From: Carnegiea gigantea
Lineage: Eukaryota > Streptophyta > Magnoliopsida > Caryophyllales > Cactaceae
Direction of reading: 5' to 3'
Assembly: GCA_029747015.1 (NCBI GenBank)
Contig: JAKOGI010000002.1
Location: 496,001-560,000 of the forward strand
DNA: 64,000 nt
The notes under the pieces were generated by a model that was not told the DNA's origin, made no database searches, and was given only the letters and a program-made list of their open reading frames with translations. Below are positions 38,570 through 53,000 of the stretch, one piece after another. How positions within the stretch are numbered: the first letter of the stretch is position 1; every line of letters begins with the position of its first letter. The position numbers and the translations under genes are program-made.

Positions 38570-40870
38570 ATATATCGTCCATCCAATTATATAAACATAA
38601 TTGTATAATTAAATTTATAAATTATTTTTGTATATAAAACACACAAAAAAATTAGATTTTAACTCATTAAACAAACTCTATAACTCATTAAAATATACTA
38701 CTATGCCTCCAGTTTCACTCATTAAAAATAATGTATAGTTTACTAAAATATTTTAGTGAGTTAAGACACAATTTTAGTGAACTAATATGTACTTTTAGTG
38801 AGTAAATATACGAAAACTAATGTATCTTACGTACCCAAATTTCACTTAATAAAAATACTATATAACTTATTAAATGTGTTATTGTATTAAAAAAGTATTA
38901 TTGTGAATTTGAAACTTACTAAATTGTATTCTAATTATCTATATTTTTTTAGTGAGTTATGATATTTATTTATTGAGTTGGTATATCATACAACCGGTTG
39001 TATATAATCAATTATACAATCGACTTTCAGCTCACTCAGAATATATAACTCACTACAATACTTAGTGAGTTGAGATATAATTTTAGTGAGCTAATACATA
39101 CTTTTAGTAAGCGGATAAATCAAACCAACGCATCTTATATATCCTGTGTTTCTCTTAGTAAAAATACTATGTAACTTATTAAAATGTGCTATAGTACTAA
39201 AAAAAGTGTTATTGTGCATCTGAAACTCACTAAACTATATTATAACTGTTTATATTTTTTTAGTGAGTTATGATATATATTTAGTGAGTTATGACATATA
39301 TTTAGTGAGTTAGACTATATTTAATTAATTCACTATATTTCTATTATACTCACAAAATATAATACAAACACCCTTATAGCATAGTAAAAAATGATTAAGC
39401 TATAACATAACCCAAGAATTTCACAATATTATTTGCTAGCTATCTACACTTTTTTTTAGTAAGCCATGATAGATATTTGGTGAGTTATAAAATGTATTTT
39501 ATGACCAATATGATTTAGCGTGGAATACTAATCATTCATAATAAAAAATGAGTGAATAAATAATTTTAGTTAGCACATATACTTCTTTGTTCATATTCTA
39601 AGGTATGATATATTCGTCTTTTAGTGAGCTATGACTTATATCTAGTGAGTTATGATATACTTTTAGTGAGTTGGACTATATTTATATTATATTAACTAAA
39701 TATGTATAATATAAATGCGCTTATATCATAATAAAAGAGATAATATAAATATTTCTTACTAATATTATATTGCTCATTAAATATATTATAAAGCTTAATG
39801 CGCCATTGCCTTTCGAAACACCAGTATAATTACATAAAATTCTAAGATAATAATCAACATCAACAGCCTCAACAACAGAATGATCTAATGTAGATATGAA
39901 AAATGAAGTATCGTCTGCAAAGACAACATAATTTTTGTGGTAAACTATAACGCATAATTGGTGAGCGCAATCTTCATTCTAGTGAGTCAAACGCTTGTGT
40001 TAGTGAGCAGAAACACTCTGTAGTGCAAGACAACAGATTTTTTATAGTGAGCTATTGTTTTTCTTGTTAGGCACAAGATTAATTATAGTGATTATATTTG
40101 GTGAGTGGAGAACTGATTTATGATTGCTGAATACAAGTTCAATACAAATGAGCTAAATGTATTTCTTTAGCAAGTCAACGGCTATATTTCGTGAGTACGT
40201 AACTCATATTAGTGAGCTGTTGTTTCTCATATGTACATAGCAATAATAAAAATATCATCTGAAAAAACAATCATAACATTTGTAGTGAAGTATAATGCAA
40301 TATCGGTGAGCACACAGTCAATCCTAGTGAGCCAAACGTTTCTTTTAGTGAGCAAAAAATGCTATATAGCATAGGGTAATATATTTTTTATAGTGAGCTA
40401 AGTGTATACATTTAGTGAGCTAACGACTATATTTAGTGAGCATATAACTCATAACGGTGAGTTATCGTTTCTTATATATCGCAAGCTAAAATTTACACAA
40501 TGCAATCCAGTTCAAAAATCTCGAAATTAACTCATCAAAACTCAAAACTAACGAACAGAATTTTCAATCCCGAAAACAAAAATAGTGATCGAAAAAACAC
40601 TATCAAACTTGACAAACAATTTCCGTTTTATGAAGATTCAACATCAATAGCGACGTTAAGATCAAACTCAGACATTTAATAATTACTGAACATTAAAGCA
40701 ATCGAAGTAGCAAAGAGTAATCGAATAATGGGGAGAATAAAAACCGCAATTTTAAAAAATAGAGGAGAATGAGTTTTTTTAATAAAAAAAGCCTACGGCT
40801 CGGCAGTTGGAGGACTCAAAATCGCTGTTGGTGGGCCCAGGTGGACAATTGAGTTGTCCATCCAATTGTA
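38570..40870. repeat. diffuse repeat field of AGTGAG(C/T)TA motifs
   Basis: About 2.3 kb with some thirty copies of TTTAGTGAGTTAT or TAGTGAGCTA variants and their complements (ACTCACTAAA), at irregular spacing. Larger direct repeats are visible: a ~220 bp block at about 38750-38975 recurs, diverged, at about 39060-39275, and a ~110 bp block at about 39950-40050 recurs at about 40293-40400. GTCCATCCAATT occurs in direct orientation at both edges (about 38578 and 40857), suggesting one unit. No open frame. I do not recognise a family. Confidence 0.6.
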
Positions 40871-41553
40871 CGTAATAAATCCCACAAAATAATCAGTAAA
40901 GATAGATTCCACAAAATCCACTAAAATAGGATTTAAAAGATCTAATTAGTATTAAAAAAGATTAATTTGACAATGACTTGGATCCCATACAAAGCAATCA
41001 GATTTTGATTTAAATTTTTTCTCCTGAATTACTTATCTTTGTAAAAAAAAAAATTAATCGAATATTAAATGGCTACAAGTTCACTCAATCAAAAGTGGTC
41101 CATTTTGAAATGAACCCAACGCAAAACTATTTTTCGGAACAATTTGATAAACTTTAGTGTTTTCGAGTGGTTGACAGTGTTTGAAAGCATTTAGCTTTTT
41201 TTTAGCTGCTTAAAAACATTTATCTTTTAAAAAATGCTCCAAAATATTATAACAAATTGGTCTGAGAATCTAATTTCACTGTTGAAAATTCATAAAGTGA
41301 ACTTAGCATTGCTTTTTCTCTTTGCAGTAAAAGTACCAAAGCTATGTAATTGGTTTCGTTCATACGTCATACATATATAACTGCATATATACAATATGAA
41401 ACCCGGTACACATTCAATTTTCAACTTCGGTGTTTTTCTCTTTGAAGTGGTAAGTTAGCTCATCTACTGGGGTCCAACAAACTGACAATTACGGCACACA
41501 ATTAACGAATTAGGGTCGATGAAAAGTCTACCCATATCAACAAGCCCCACAAG

Positions 41554-42293
41554 CAGGGATGGACGTGGGGTGGATACGGAGCGGGCAGAGTTATATCTGT
41601 ATTTATATCATTTTTAAAAGTTATTCCCATACCCAAATTCATACCAATCGAATTTTCAAAATCTATCCTCATACCATACCCATCGGATATGTCGGGTATT
41701 TCGAGTTTTATTTGGTTATATACATATATTACATTATAATACCCATTGCGTACGATTATTTCTTTTACATGAAATTCACAAAACTAAATTCAACTAGGTA
41801 AAATGTTCTAAAGAAAGACAATATCCATTGGATTTAGTAGTCCATACTTAGCTCATAAATAAAAAATTATATTCTATAAATAATTGAAATGAGAGAGCGA
41901 GAAACACAACAAATGAGTTAAAATTTTAGGTTTATGAGTAGTGAGTCACATGACTTTATGTATCGGTGTAGTAAATGAGAGACACAAATTAATGCATTGC
42001 ATAGTTGGGGATGAGTTGTGGTATGGAGTTTTTTTTTTAAAAAAATAAATTACCAACGTCTAAAGCTCATAACTCTACTGAGCAATTTATTTGCCCCTAA
42101 AAAAACTTCAGGTACGGGAAGGTATGGGTATTGGGCGGATGATGCCTATACCTGTATCCGTACACATACCCATACTTGTTTTTAGTGCACCCACCTCATA
42201 CCCATTTTTTTTCAATTTTTCATACCCATACCCGTTATAAATATGACCGGTTTGGGGCCGATTTTTCGGGTTCAGACGCAACTTTCATCCCTG
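41554..42293. mobile_element. Ac/Ds-like hAT non-autonomous element
   Basis: A 740 bp element whose left end is CAGGGATGGACG and whose right end is the inverted CTTTCATCCCTG. This is the Ac/Ds type of terminal sequence. A perfect 8 bp target duplication, CCCACAAG, flanks it (41546-41553 and 42294-42301). The interior is rich in ATACCCATA words near both ends, like the subterminal transposase sites of hAT elements. No transposase is encoded, so it depends on another element. Confidence 0.88.
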
Positions 42294-42301
42294 CCCACAA
42301 G

Positions 42302-45300
42302 GAGCTTCCAACGTACCACAAATTTTCCCCAACAATACTGTGTCCACTAGATTTCAAACCTTGGTGGAAAGCATGAAAACTTCACCCCTACATCACTAAA
42401 GCAATGCTCAGTTTTTTTTTTTTTTTTTTTTTGGTGGTCGATGTGATTAGAGTTATATATTAATCGATGACTCTGCAAACGTGTTATGTGAAGCTCAAAA
42501 GCACGCCCAAATCTAATCAATGTGAACTTTCCAAGAGAAAAAGAAAAAAAGAAAGGGACATTTGAAGAACTTTTTTTTTAATAAAAAGGTAAGTACATGT
42601 AAGCATTGCACAACTCTTATCTTAAGGATTCTACTTAAGTACTCATCGCCAATAATACATGAAAACTCTGGGGAAGGGGATGTGAAAAGATACGTCTAGA
42701 CATAATCAAACATCATAGTATGGCAATCCAGTTAGCCGTCATATTTTCTTCTCTAAACATATGCTTAATTATAATAAATGAAAAAAAACAAATGACACCA
42801 TAAATCTAATATCGTGGGCCAACATCTGAATTCTACAGAGAAGCTGAACAGCATTTAATTTGTTAAAAAGGATGTGAGGAAAGCAGGTGAATGTTGGTGA
42901 ATATTTAAAGGTCACAATTAAATACCTTGGACGATTAATTAAAAATGGGTGGGTGGGATGGGCTGTCCACTTGTGCCGCAAAGTAGATGAAAATCAAGAC
43001 AGGGAATCCAAGCGAGAAAGGACTCAAGCATAGGGATTAGGGAATAACGGGCATTAGCCGTTATTGTCTACGCTATTTGGGGAAAATGATTAAAGGCTCT
43101 AATTAGGCAGCCCACTTGAAAATGAGTAATATCATTAGTTATTTTTGTAATTAAGATCATTATTTGAATATAAAAAGACCATCATTGTAGGAGTAGGATC
43201 AACATCAGGGGGAAAAAGGTATATTTTTACGATGCTGATTACATAGATGGTAATAATTAATCAATTTACAATAATTATTTTATAATGTCAATCAACGTAA
43301 CTTTTTGCATAGTACTGTTGTAAAATACAACAACATAGAATAATATTTTTTAATATGGGTCTCATTTTTACGGAATTTGTAAATATTCAAATATATGCAA
43401 CCTTACCTCTACAGACATTCTTACCTATAAAGAGACTGATTCCAAGAGATACACAAAAAAAAAAAGATTTTGTGAAAAGATTTTATAGAAAAATAATTTT
43501 TTGAGAACATTTTATAGAAAAAAAACTAAGTATAGAAAGCAGGGAATGAACTAAAAAATATTAATGAAGTAGGTGATAGTGACTATATAAAATATAAGTA
43601 CAATATAGTAGAAGAAAGTACTATACGTTCATACCTTAACAAATAGAGGTACGCAAACAATATCTATTCTCAGATACATATACTGTCTATATACAAACAC
43701 GACATACGAAAAAAAGAAAAAAATCTAGAAACATACCACAGCCAAACCTATCATATTGCAACCGAATGACATTTATGAGGTCATCTCGTATTTATATACT
43801 GCTTGCATAGTACTATTATGATATGTTCATCGTATTTTGGTCCTATTTGGTAATCAACTGTTAGCTGTTTCTATTAGCTGTTAAATGTTAGCTGTTAGAA
43901 TTGACTGTTTACATTAACTGTTTGAATCAGCTATTTCTAAAAAAGTGTTTGATAAAATTAACTGCTTCTAAAAGGGTCATTTGTTAAAATTTCATTCATG
44001 CCATTTCTCTGTATTACTTTTTAGCTGAACATGATTTTTATTTACTAGCCATTTTATTTTGCAGAAAGAATTAAACTTTTATCATATGTAAAAATTAATG
44101 TTATGCTTGGAACCTTATTTAGTTATTTTCATACTAATTCTACATATTTTTATTCACTATTCATTTTTTTTTTTTCAATTTATATGTATTCATGTGATGC
44201 ATATGCCTCACAACTTTCTTCAGTTATTCATTTGAGGATTTTCAAGATCTTATTCTTTGCTTTTTACAAATCAAAATTTATATGAATTCCAAATGATTTG
44301 ATATTTATTATATTTTGTTCAAATAAAACATAATATCAAATGTTAATAGTAACTTGCATCAATCCAAAACTATGACCTATGGCCGCTATGGGTGGGGGAG
44401 ACAGAGAAATGATGTTGAAGATGGGGCTACTTAAATAGAATTAGAATTTTTGATTTCTCTAATGGCGCGCCTTATAATTTTTATAAAGTATTGGTATTCT
44501 TGTCATCTATATAAACAACAATTTATAAAAAGCGACTCATTTTACTTTTTTTGTAAATTGACTTGGTTTGTTAAAACAGCTATTACAAAAAGCTATTTCC
44601 TAAACACTATGTTGGTTTTTTACTAGTTAAAACAGCCAGAAATTCTCAAAAGACTATTTTGTATCAAAAAATTAATGAAAAACACAACAACCAAAGACTT
44701 CTTTTATATAACTTTATTTACTTACTTTTTTATTTCAATTTTTATTGGCGATAACCTAAATTTTGGTGTTAATATAGAAAAATTAGGTTCAAATCTTGTT
44801 AGCTTCCTCCCATTTATTCTTCCCCAATCATCTATTTTTTTCAGTTAAAATATCAATAATAATGGATAACATTTGAAAGTAAATTTTCATACTTGCTCCC
44901 CAAAATGGAAAAGAAAACCACGAAAAAATAGAATGCGAGTATGCAACGATGATGACCTGAAATCTCCCCCCCCCCCCTCTCCCAAAAAGTAATAGACATG
45001 GAAGGACAAGCTAGGTCGGCATTTCACGGTGGACGTATGCAAATATATATTAATCTCGCCCTATTCTAAATCAAATTAGCGGTGTTAAATGGATCAGATT
45101 AGATTAGGTTAAATTTATATTTGTGTTAAACTCAAACAGATTAAGAAATTAATCCCAAAACAAAGATCTATTTGATTAAATTCAACGTTTTCACAATTTC
45201 CTCCAAAAAATACATGGTACAATTGGATAAATGGGCGAGTTAAATAGACATTTTTTCGTGTTAAAATTCTCAATCTGAACATGACTTAATTAATTAAATA

Positions 45301-48300
45301 GGTTAAACATAATAACTTATTTAATTAAACAGATTGAAAATTTTTACCCACAGTTCAAATCAATAATTATATTTTATCGGATAAACTTTTGATAGCTTTA
45401 ATTCTAATTACAATAATATTATGAATTGTGTTCTACTATACATAAATTAATATTTTTTTTTTCTTTTATATCAAAGGGATAGATTGGATGGACAACAATG
45501 GCCGTGGACCAGAATCATTTGCTTGTCGCCTTCTGTGTGTGCTGTCCATTCTCTACCACGTAACGTAAGATGAGTTGTTTCCATGCATTAATTTACACTT
45601 TTTTTTTGGGTCTTTTTAATTTTGCTATTTTTTTGAGTTGTGACTTTGGCGTATTATACATCACTTTCTTAGGAATAATTAAATGTATACATTGGGGACC
45701 ATTTAAATGTAATCTTGTGTGCTGCAATATTTATGGAGAAATTCAACTTTATTTTGGCACCAGTGGTCAATATAATACTTTCCTTCTGAGTAGCAAATTT
45801 TGATTTATACAACCTCTTTGGACTATTTTTTTCTAATAAAATTGTCTATTACCACGTAATTTGTACAAAAATGTGAAATGCAAGGGCAAGCTTTACTCAA
45901 CTAGATAAGAAGAATATCAGTCATAATTAGAGGATTAACAATTTTAGTAGTTAAACACCGGTTGGAAAGATTGGGAATCGACATATCACTATTCTTGATT
46001 AAAAAAAAGAGAGCATGTTCTCAAAATCTAGGTTAATTAATATATAATAATTTTTAAATTTGTAAATAAAGGAGACACAAAGATTAAAATTAGTCAAATA
46101 TAAACTTTTTTTATTATTAATTCCTTTAAAATTCATAGTATTTTAAACTTGGTACTGTTAAAAAATATGTATATTTTGTAACATATGATGTATATGACCG
46201 TTATATGTAAATTTAATTGTAATTTATTATTTTTTAATATTGGGTCCTCTAGTTATTATGATTAAGTTACTGTTATTCCATTAAGTGAGGAAAGAATTGA
46301 TATCATTAATTTTCTCCACTAACAACTAAAGAAAATAAATGTCAAACAATTTGAACTAACATATTTTAATTAACTATAACTTTTTCTAGAATTTTATGGA
46401 GTATATCTATAATAAATACTTAATCCCGTGATTGAGCTGAGGCTGGTAAAATTTTATTGTCTCTTTAATAATTTAATCCCTTTCATAATGAGGATGATAA
46501 ATAATAATATAACTAAATGGCACTAGCAAACACTATATACATTTCGATGTGAGATTTTATTTGCTTGACTTGTTCCCCACCATTATGTATTTGTTATCTA
46601 TTTATTTTCTTTTTACGATTGATTGCCCCACCATTAATAATCACAGAGGAGCTTGTATTATATTTATTCTTTTCATCCATTGATGGTTGACTCAATTTCT
46701 CTAAGGACTCCTTCACAGAAAAAGGTAAAAGTCTTTATGAAAAAAGGAAAAAAAGGGGGGACCAATTGACCATTTCTATGAACATTGAATGTAGTAGGTA
46801 TCAAGTAGTTCGACTCATAAAATTTTTGAAAGTTATTGTTATAAAATTGAATTCGAAGTTCTTTTATATTGACTTCTATGCCTTTTTTTATAGGGAAAAA
46901 AATTAACGACACATATCAAAGATTTCTCAAATGAATAATTAATAATTCTACTTTTTAAAATAATTTAAAATGAGAAGTGGCACAAATTTAAGGAGTGAAT
47001 CATGGTGAAGTGAAAACAAAGGGAAAATTTCCCCCTCAAAAATACCAGAAATTATTAGGTAGATTCGAGCTTAGAGATCTCGAAGCTACTACAACTACTA
47101 ATTTTTTTATTTAACAAGATTCACCTCCTAATTTCGTGATTTTTTTCATAAAAAATTAAAACTTTTATAATTAAAACTGCGCTATGTCAACTAATCTACA
47201 GATCGAATCTATAAGATAAGTGTTAAAAAATATAAACGGCAATTCAGAAGTAAACCAAACAAAAAAAGAAAATGAAATTAACGAAAAGGACCCCATGGTC
47301 CACATCCCCTCAATAAATGAAGGATTTTCAATGGTCATTTTCTCTTTGTCTGGCTGAAATTAAGCATGTCGCTGTCGGATTCTCAGAGGGCCCACGGTAA
47401 TTTCGTTTTTGCAAAAGTGCACTGCACACGATGGTCCATTAAACCCCCCCCCAAAAAAAACAAAGAAAAAGAAAAAGTACGTGCACAGTATGGTGAGTTT
47501 TACGATAAATCGGGACGATAAATTGAACTGTTCGTGCACTTCTGTTGGGAGACAACCGTGCCCTAGTTATTATTTCTCACTTCTCACGTATAGTGATGAT
47601 TCTATGCACCAATTTTTTTTTTTTTTTTTCATCATTAAACCAAAATAATTAAAAGCATTTTCAACTTTTGAAACTCTAATATGTCACATTAGTAAAAATT
47701 TTAATTTTATAAAACTTATATTCTATCATTTCTTCAATCAATTAAGCTTTAATTTATATTATCTAATAAAGTATTTTTTATGAACAACTACCTAAATAAT
47801 ATTTTTTATTTAAAAAAAACAAATAAAAAATCAAATAGGAACAAAAAATCACATCACGTGGGGCAGAACGTCCCATCGTTCTGCCACACATTCCCTCCCC
47901 TCGTTTCCTAGGCTGCGAGAGCATTCCAAACAAGCGAGGCCTACTTGCCCCATGCGTTCCCACGATTGAGAATGCTCGAAGTCTTGGTGCCCCACTTCTA
48001 CCATTTGTCTTCGCGTATTTGCGTTCTAAAAATATGATAGTGTTGAATTTTTGATTGAAGTAGGCAAATATTTCTATACTTTAAAAATAAAGTAAATACT
48101 CATATAATAATATGTAAGGAAAACAAATATTAAGCACATGTATGCTCTTTAAACTATCTATCTTACGAAATTTTTGTATAAATTGATATATACATAATTA
48201 TCTAGAGTTTTTATGATTTTAATGAGGTTATATCTAAATAACATAACTCGTTTTGAATCAAAACTAAGCCAACATATCCCAATTGAATAACATAACATTT

Positions 48301-48324
48301 ATATGAAAATATTCAGTCTCTTTG
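42302..48324. other. AT-rich intergenic DNA with degenerate repeats
   Basis: No gene recognised. The 43840-44660 stretch is dense in TTAGCTGTT/AACAGCTA words and begins TTTGGTAATCAACTG, which suggests an old element without definable ends. A SINE-like piece lies at 46795-46865. Short homopolymer junctions occur at 44967 and 47444-47460. Open frames here are short and have no domain. Confidence 0.5.
46795..46865 (+). repeat. SINE-like fragment
   Basis: A TAGTTCGACTCATAAA word, an AAAGTTATT word and a TTGAATTCGAAGTT word occur in the same order and spacing as in the piece at 49125-49205. The first and last resemble tRNA-type box A and box B. Weak evidence. Confidence 0.3.
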
Positions 48325-48603
48325 TGTAATGCCCCGACCCCTCTCGGTCGCGGGTCTTATCAATAACGGTTTCAAGGATCGTCGACTGACCCCATAAATC
48401 ACCACAAGTCTTTTCAGCGTACTTCATCCTGGCTCACACGCTACCTGGGAAACTTCACATGAGATCACCCATCCCAATATTACTCCCCGGCAAGCATGCT
48501 TAGCTGTGGAATTCTTAAGAGCGGGTTTCCTGGAAAGAAATGTACATATTTGGTAATATAAGTAGTCACTTCGATTATTTTAAGCCACACTCAGAGTATT
48601 ACA
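48325..48603 (-). mobile_element. Cassandra-type TRIM solo LTR with 5S rRNA-like segment
   Basis: A 279 bp unit starts TGTAATG and ends ATTACA, with flanks CTTTG (48320-48324) and CTTTA (48604-48608), a 5 bp duplication with one mismatch. On the minus strand, about 48432-48530 aligns with the 3' two-thirds of plant 5S rRNA: GCTAAGCATGCTTG (box A region) and GGGATGGGTGATCT (box C region), followed by a GGGAAGT-like end. Cassandra elements are LTR retrotransposon derivatives with 5S sequence in their LTRs. No second LTR lies nearby, so this is a solo LTR. Confidence 0.85.
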
Positions 48604-49124
48604 CTTTACAATTTATTGAAAATGAAGGTCAACCGTTATATAATTGGACTTTAAATTATATATTTACATTAATCTACCTATGCATGTAGCCATAAACTTA
48701 ATTTGACGTGAACTTATATTGCATTCATAATTATTAAGATGAATATTTATTTGTTGCATTCTTGCCTCGCTATCACCATCACGGTAGAATACCTTTTTAT
48801 AAAGTTTAGAAATTCTTGCAATATTTTATAATTAATGTTTTTATGTATGTACTAGGTAGCCATTTGTGAGTATATAAATCGTAGGTACCATGAACACGTG
48901 TAATTCATCAATTTGCAAAGATGGTATTTCGCTATTACTCTAAATGATGTATCTTCTATGTTTGTTTCAATATGAGACCTTATATATGCTACGTCAATTT
49001 CTATTACAATTTTTTTTTTTATCAACGTCATAAAATCATTGAGTTATAGTGACATACTTGATTCGTTAATGATATTAAGAAAAACATACACCAAAAAATT
49101 ACAACCAATGACCACTGTGAATAT

Positions 49125-49205
49125 TAGCTAGTTCAATCGATAAAAAATTTAAAAGTTATTACGAAAGATCTAGATTCAAATCTTACTTACATGAACTTTT
49201 GTGCT
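49125..49205 (+). repeat. SINE-like fragment with tRNA-type boxes
   Basis: TAGCTAGTTCAATCGATA resembles box A and GATCTAGATTCAAATCT resembles box B, about 45 bp apart, as in tRNA-derived SINEs. There is no clear tail or target duplication. It matches the 46795-46865 piece in layout. Confidence 0.4.
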
Positions 49206-49973
49206 AGAGGTGTTCATGGATCGATTATCCAAATCAAAATGATTTTTTGGTTTGGGTAAACCAAAATTGTGGATCCCCGGTTGGCCGTCCCCCTAAACCA
49301 AAATCTAACCGAAATTTTTCGGATACCTGAAAGTTTTGGTCTGGGTATCCAGTTGCCCAATAATCCGAATTATGTTTTCACTTTTTTTATTTTCACCTTT
49401 TTCATTTTGTTTTCTCATTTTGCAATGCGTGCCATTAAATCCAACATTTAGTTACCCATTTACAACAATTATAATTTATTCAATTAGTAAAAGCGTATAG
49501 CCAACTTCACAAACTTATTAGCATCTCGGCATTGTGTAATGAAGCATATGCAACTTAAAAAGAAATTTCTGGGCACTTGAATAGATACATACTGTAAATC
49601 TAAGATCACATGACTTCTATTAACTTTTCATATATATGCTTCTCACACGACTTCTATTAATTTCGGTTCAGGATTTTTAGAAATTGCAGTATGAGTCCCT
49701 GCAATTTCAAGTCGGGGATTACTTTGAACATTCCTACTTTTGAGTCCTTTTTATTTTTTGAAGGAAGAACATAAAACTAGCACTATTTTTGATGCAGAAT
49801 AATTGACTTCTAAAAATCCTATAAAAAATCACCGAGCATAATGGAAAGCAATGACGTGATATTCATTGGTGAGCCCATTCACAAACGACCTAAAATGTCA
49901 AGTGACAAGCCTTGCCGACAGCCAATATGTGTCAGAAAACGATAGTAACGTCGGATTTTGGCTATATCTAACG

Positions 49974-49975
<2 letters not shown>

Positions 49976-50022
<47 letters not shown>
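49976..50022. repeat. (TA)n microsatellite
   Basis: About 23 uninterrupted TA units. Confidence 0.95.
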
Positions 50023-50025
<3 letters not shown>

Positions 50026-53000
50026 TGATCCCATAAAAATAAAAATATTGCGTAAAAACGTTAAAGCTTTAGAGCCCTAACCATCAAAGCGATGGGTCTA
50101 GTAGAAGGTGATTTGCGGTTCAACATGAATGTATGGGTTTAAATTTAAGTAGATATACATAATGTCCATTACAAAAAATATATAATACATAATTAAAATA
50201 TAATAATTGAATTAACATTACGTCATATTGGTAATTTAATAAAAAGTTATTTTTGTAAAATGTAGTTTCTTATTTGATTAATTTTGATATTTATTTGAAC
50301 GATAATTGTATAATCAACTAAATTTTTTAAGAGTCCTTGATGCATATGGGTTTAAATCACATGTCTCAATATTAATGTCTTAATATACACATAAAGATTC
50401 CTTAAGAACAGAGTTTACTCTTTTAATTAATAAAGTTTTAAAGAAACAAAATAAATATCTGCATACGGACCCTCGTGGGTTCGATTTAGGTTTGCATCCG
50501 TACCACTCAATCACTAATTTTAATAGTTATTTTATGCGATAGTAAGGTGGTGACAATACTAGAAAGAAAGCTATCTTATCCTTACTGATAAATTGTTATA
50601 CACGAAGCTTCATTGTCAAATTCTTCAAAAATTGTGATGATTTGGATGTTGATGGTTTTCTATCACAGTTGTCCTTTATGGCATGTTACATAACATTATA
50701 CTTTGGCTTATGAAGTGATATAAGGTGAGACATCACGTACAAAAAACAGCGGAAAAATATCCTATTAATTAAAAATTAGTTAGGTGCATGACAAGGACAT
50801 ATATTATTGTAAAATAATTTTTGGGTTTTAAAACATAACGGTAGTTTAGTCATATCGATTAGTAAAATTCTTAAGAGGAGTTGTTACTATATATGTTGAG
50901 TAATTTAAATTCTGATTGTACTAATTTTTGCACACAAATTAATTTTTGAGAGTAGTTACCATAAGTATCATACAAGTTATTTTCGTTAAAATGTTACTAA
51001 TAACATTGATTAAAATTACTAGCCCTATCTAAATTGGAAAATTCCAGTTGGTCATCTAAGTTAATTTAATGATTGACGAATAAATTCAAATAAATAAAAT
51101 TAAGAAAATGATATGAAAATAAATCGGGCGTGCTTATGAGTCATAGCATTTTATTTAGGTTGGCCGAAAAAGAGGCCATATTCCTTTTAATGAATTTATT
51201 TTAAATTTGAGTGCAATGTATCAGGGATTATGGCCAATAGGCACTAGGGAGCGCATATAGGCCTAGGCCTGACGGTGATGGGAAAGGAATCTCTAGACTA
51301 GCAGCCTCAAAATTTTTTCATCATTTCTCGAAAGCAACCCTTGCCTCAAATAAAAAGATAAATTGTCGTATGAAATTGCAGTGAAATATTATGTCTCTAT
51401 TTTTTGTTGTTGTTTTGTTTTGTGGTATTGTATATGTAATGCAGTTATGGCAACATACTTTTAAATATTTTATTTGAACATAAATAAATATATTTTGTGA
51501 TTTAAAATCATCAAATTTTTAATGATTATAGCTATAATGATTTGTAAGTTTACTATTTATCGGCTAAGTTTATAAATGTAAAAAATTATAAGTTGTAACA
51601 CTTTAATCGAATCAATCTAACTTATCAAGATGTATTATAAGTGTAATTTTATGATTGTGAAAAAATACAGATGAAAAAAATATTTCACATAACTGACAAA
51701 TTATAATGCTTCTTACTATTCAGTAGTAGTATTTTGTTCATTCATGATAATATACTTCTTTTTAAAGCTGTGTTCAGTAATAAAATTTAAAGCAAATGTT
51801 AGTGGTTTGTAGCAATTAAAATGTTATGAACTACTATTTAAAATGTTCGGTAAAGAAGTGAATGAGATAATTATCAGGGATTTGTATAGTATTTTTTAAA
51901 AACTAATAAAAGTAACTTTTAAGAACCTCTACATGCTAGTTGTATTACAAATTATAAAATTCTTCTTTTTGTTTACTAAAAATCTTTATGTATTGTGCCT
52001 TTTTAGTCATTTTATATAAAAATGTTATTTTAACAATTATATTTATTTACCAAATATGTTTATTTTAAATCATTAATAAAACAGCTAATTACTAACAATG
52101 AGTGAATCATAATTAATTGTTAATAAAATTATTAAAAACTATTAAAATAATTAATTATTGTTAAAATAACTAATTTTACTAAATATATTTTCTATTTTAT
52201 TTATATTCTGTTTTTTCTGGAGTAATCACATCACATCTCTGCAGTCTAACTGACAGCACTAGGCCACCAATTATGACAAATGCGTTTTTGGTTGGGGGGT
52301 TTTTTTGGTTGAGTTTGAGATGATATGATTAGTACGATATTATGTGCTTGCAAAAAACGATATCATGAGTTGTTGGCGATTAATTGATGAAGATCGGTAT
52401 GAGAGATGCAAAAGATGATACTTTCACGAGAAAATGGAGTGATGCCACTATTTTTAACAGTGCACTAAAGTTTCAGACAGCCTTCTTTGATTAATCAAGT
52501 TTTGTCTCCGCGTTGAACTTTGAAGAGGCTTTTTATTTTTTCCTTTTTTAATTTCCGTTTTATCCTTCACTTTCCCCCCTTTTTTTATAAGACATGATTT
52601 ATGAAGATATATTTCAAAGACGTTATGTTGCATTTTATACTAAAATATTGGACAATAATAGACTTAAAATTGTATGAGAAATTTTTTAAAAATTTAAAAA
52701 GGATAAAAATTAAAAAATATCGTCGATATATTGTGACAAACATAACTCAATGATATTATATATTTTTTATTTTATTAGTTTTAGTGCTACACTTGTTAAG
52801 GAAAAAAAAATAGTTATTATGAGTAAGTAAAAAGCTTAAAAAGAAAACTGAAAATGCTACACGGAGTTAATGACTAATTGATCCATGTACTTAGGATGTA
52901 TGGCTTAGCTTGAACAAAGGATTTGCATGCACATAGCTAGTTAAGGTTACAATTGTTTATTTATTTTAGCTTTAATGAAGAAGATCTATTTTATAATGAT

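Noticed and set aside
38570..40870. Possible CRISPR-like array
   Set aside because: The AGTGAG motifs are short, irregularly spaced and in both orientations; the genome is a plant.
41559..41801. 80-codon open frame
   Set aside because: It falls inside the hAT element and is made of its ATACCCATA subterminal repeats.
43840..44660. Possible 800 bp MITE with TTAGCTGTT/AACAGCTA words
   Set aside because: Repeated words are clear but ends and target duplication could not be defined.
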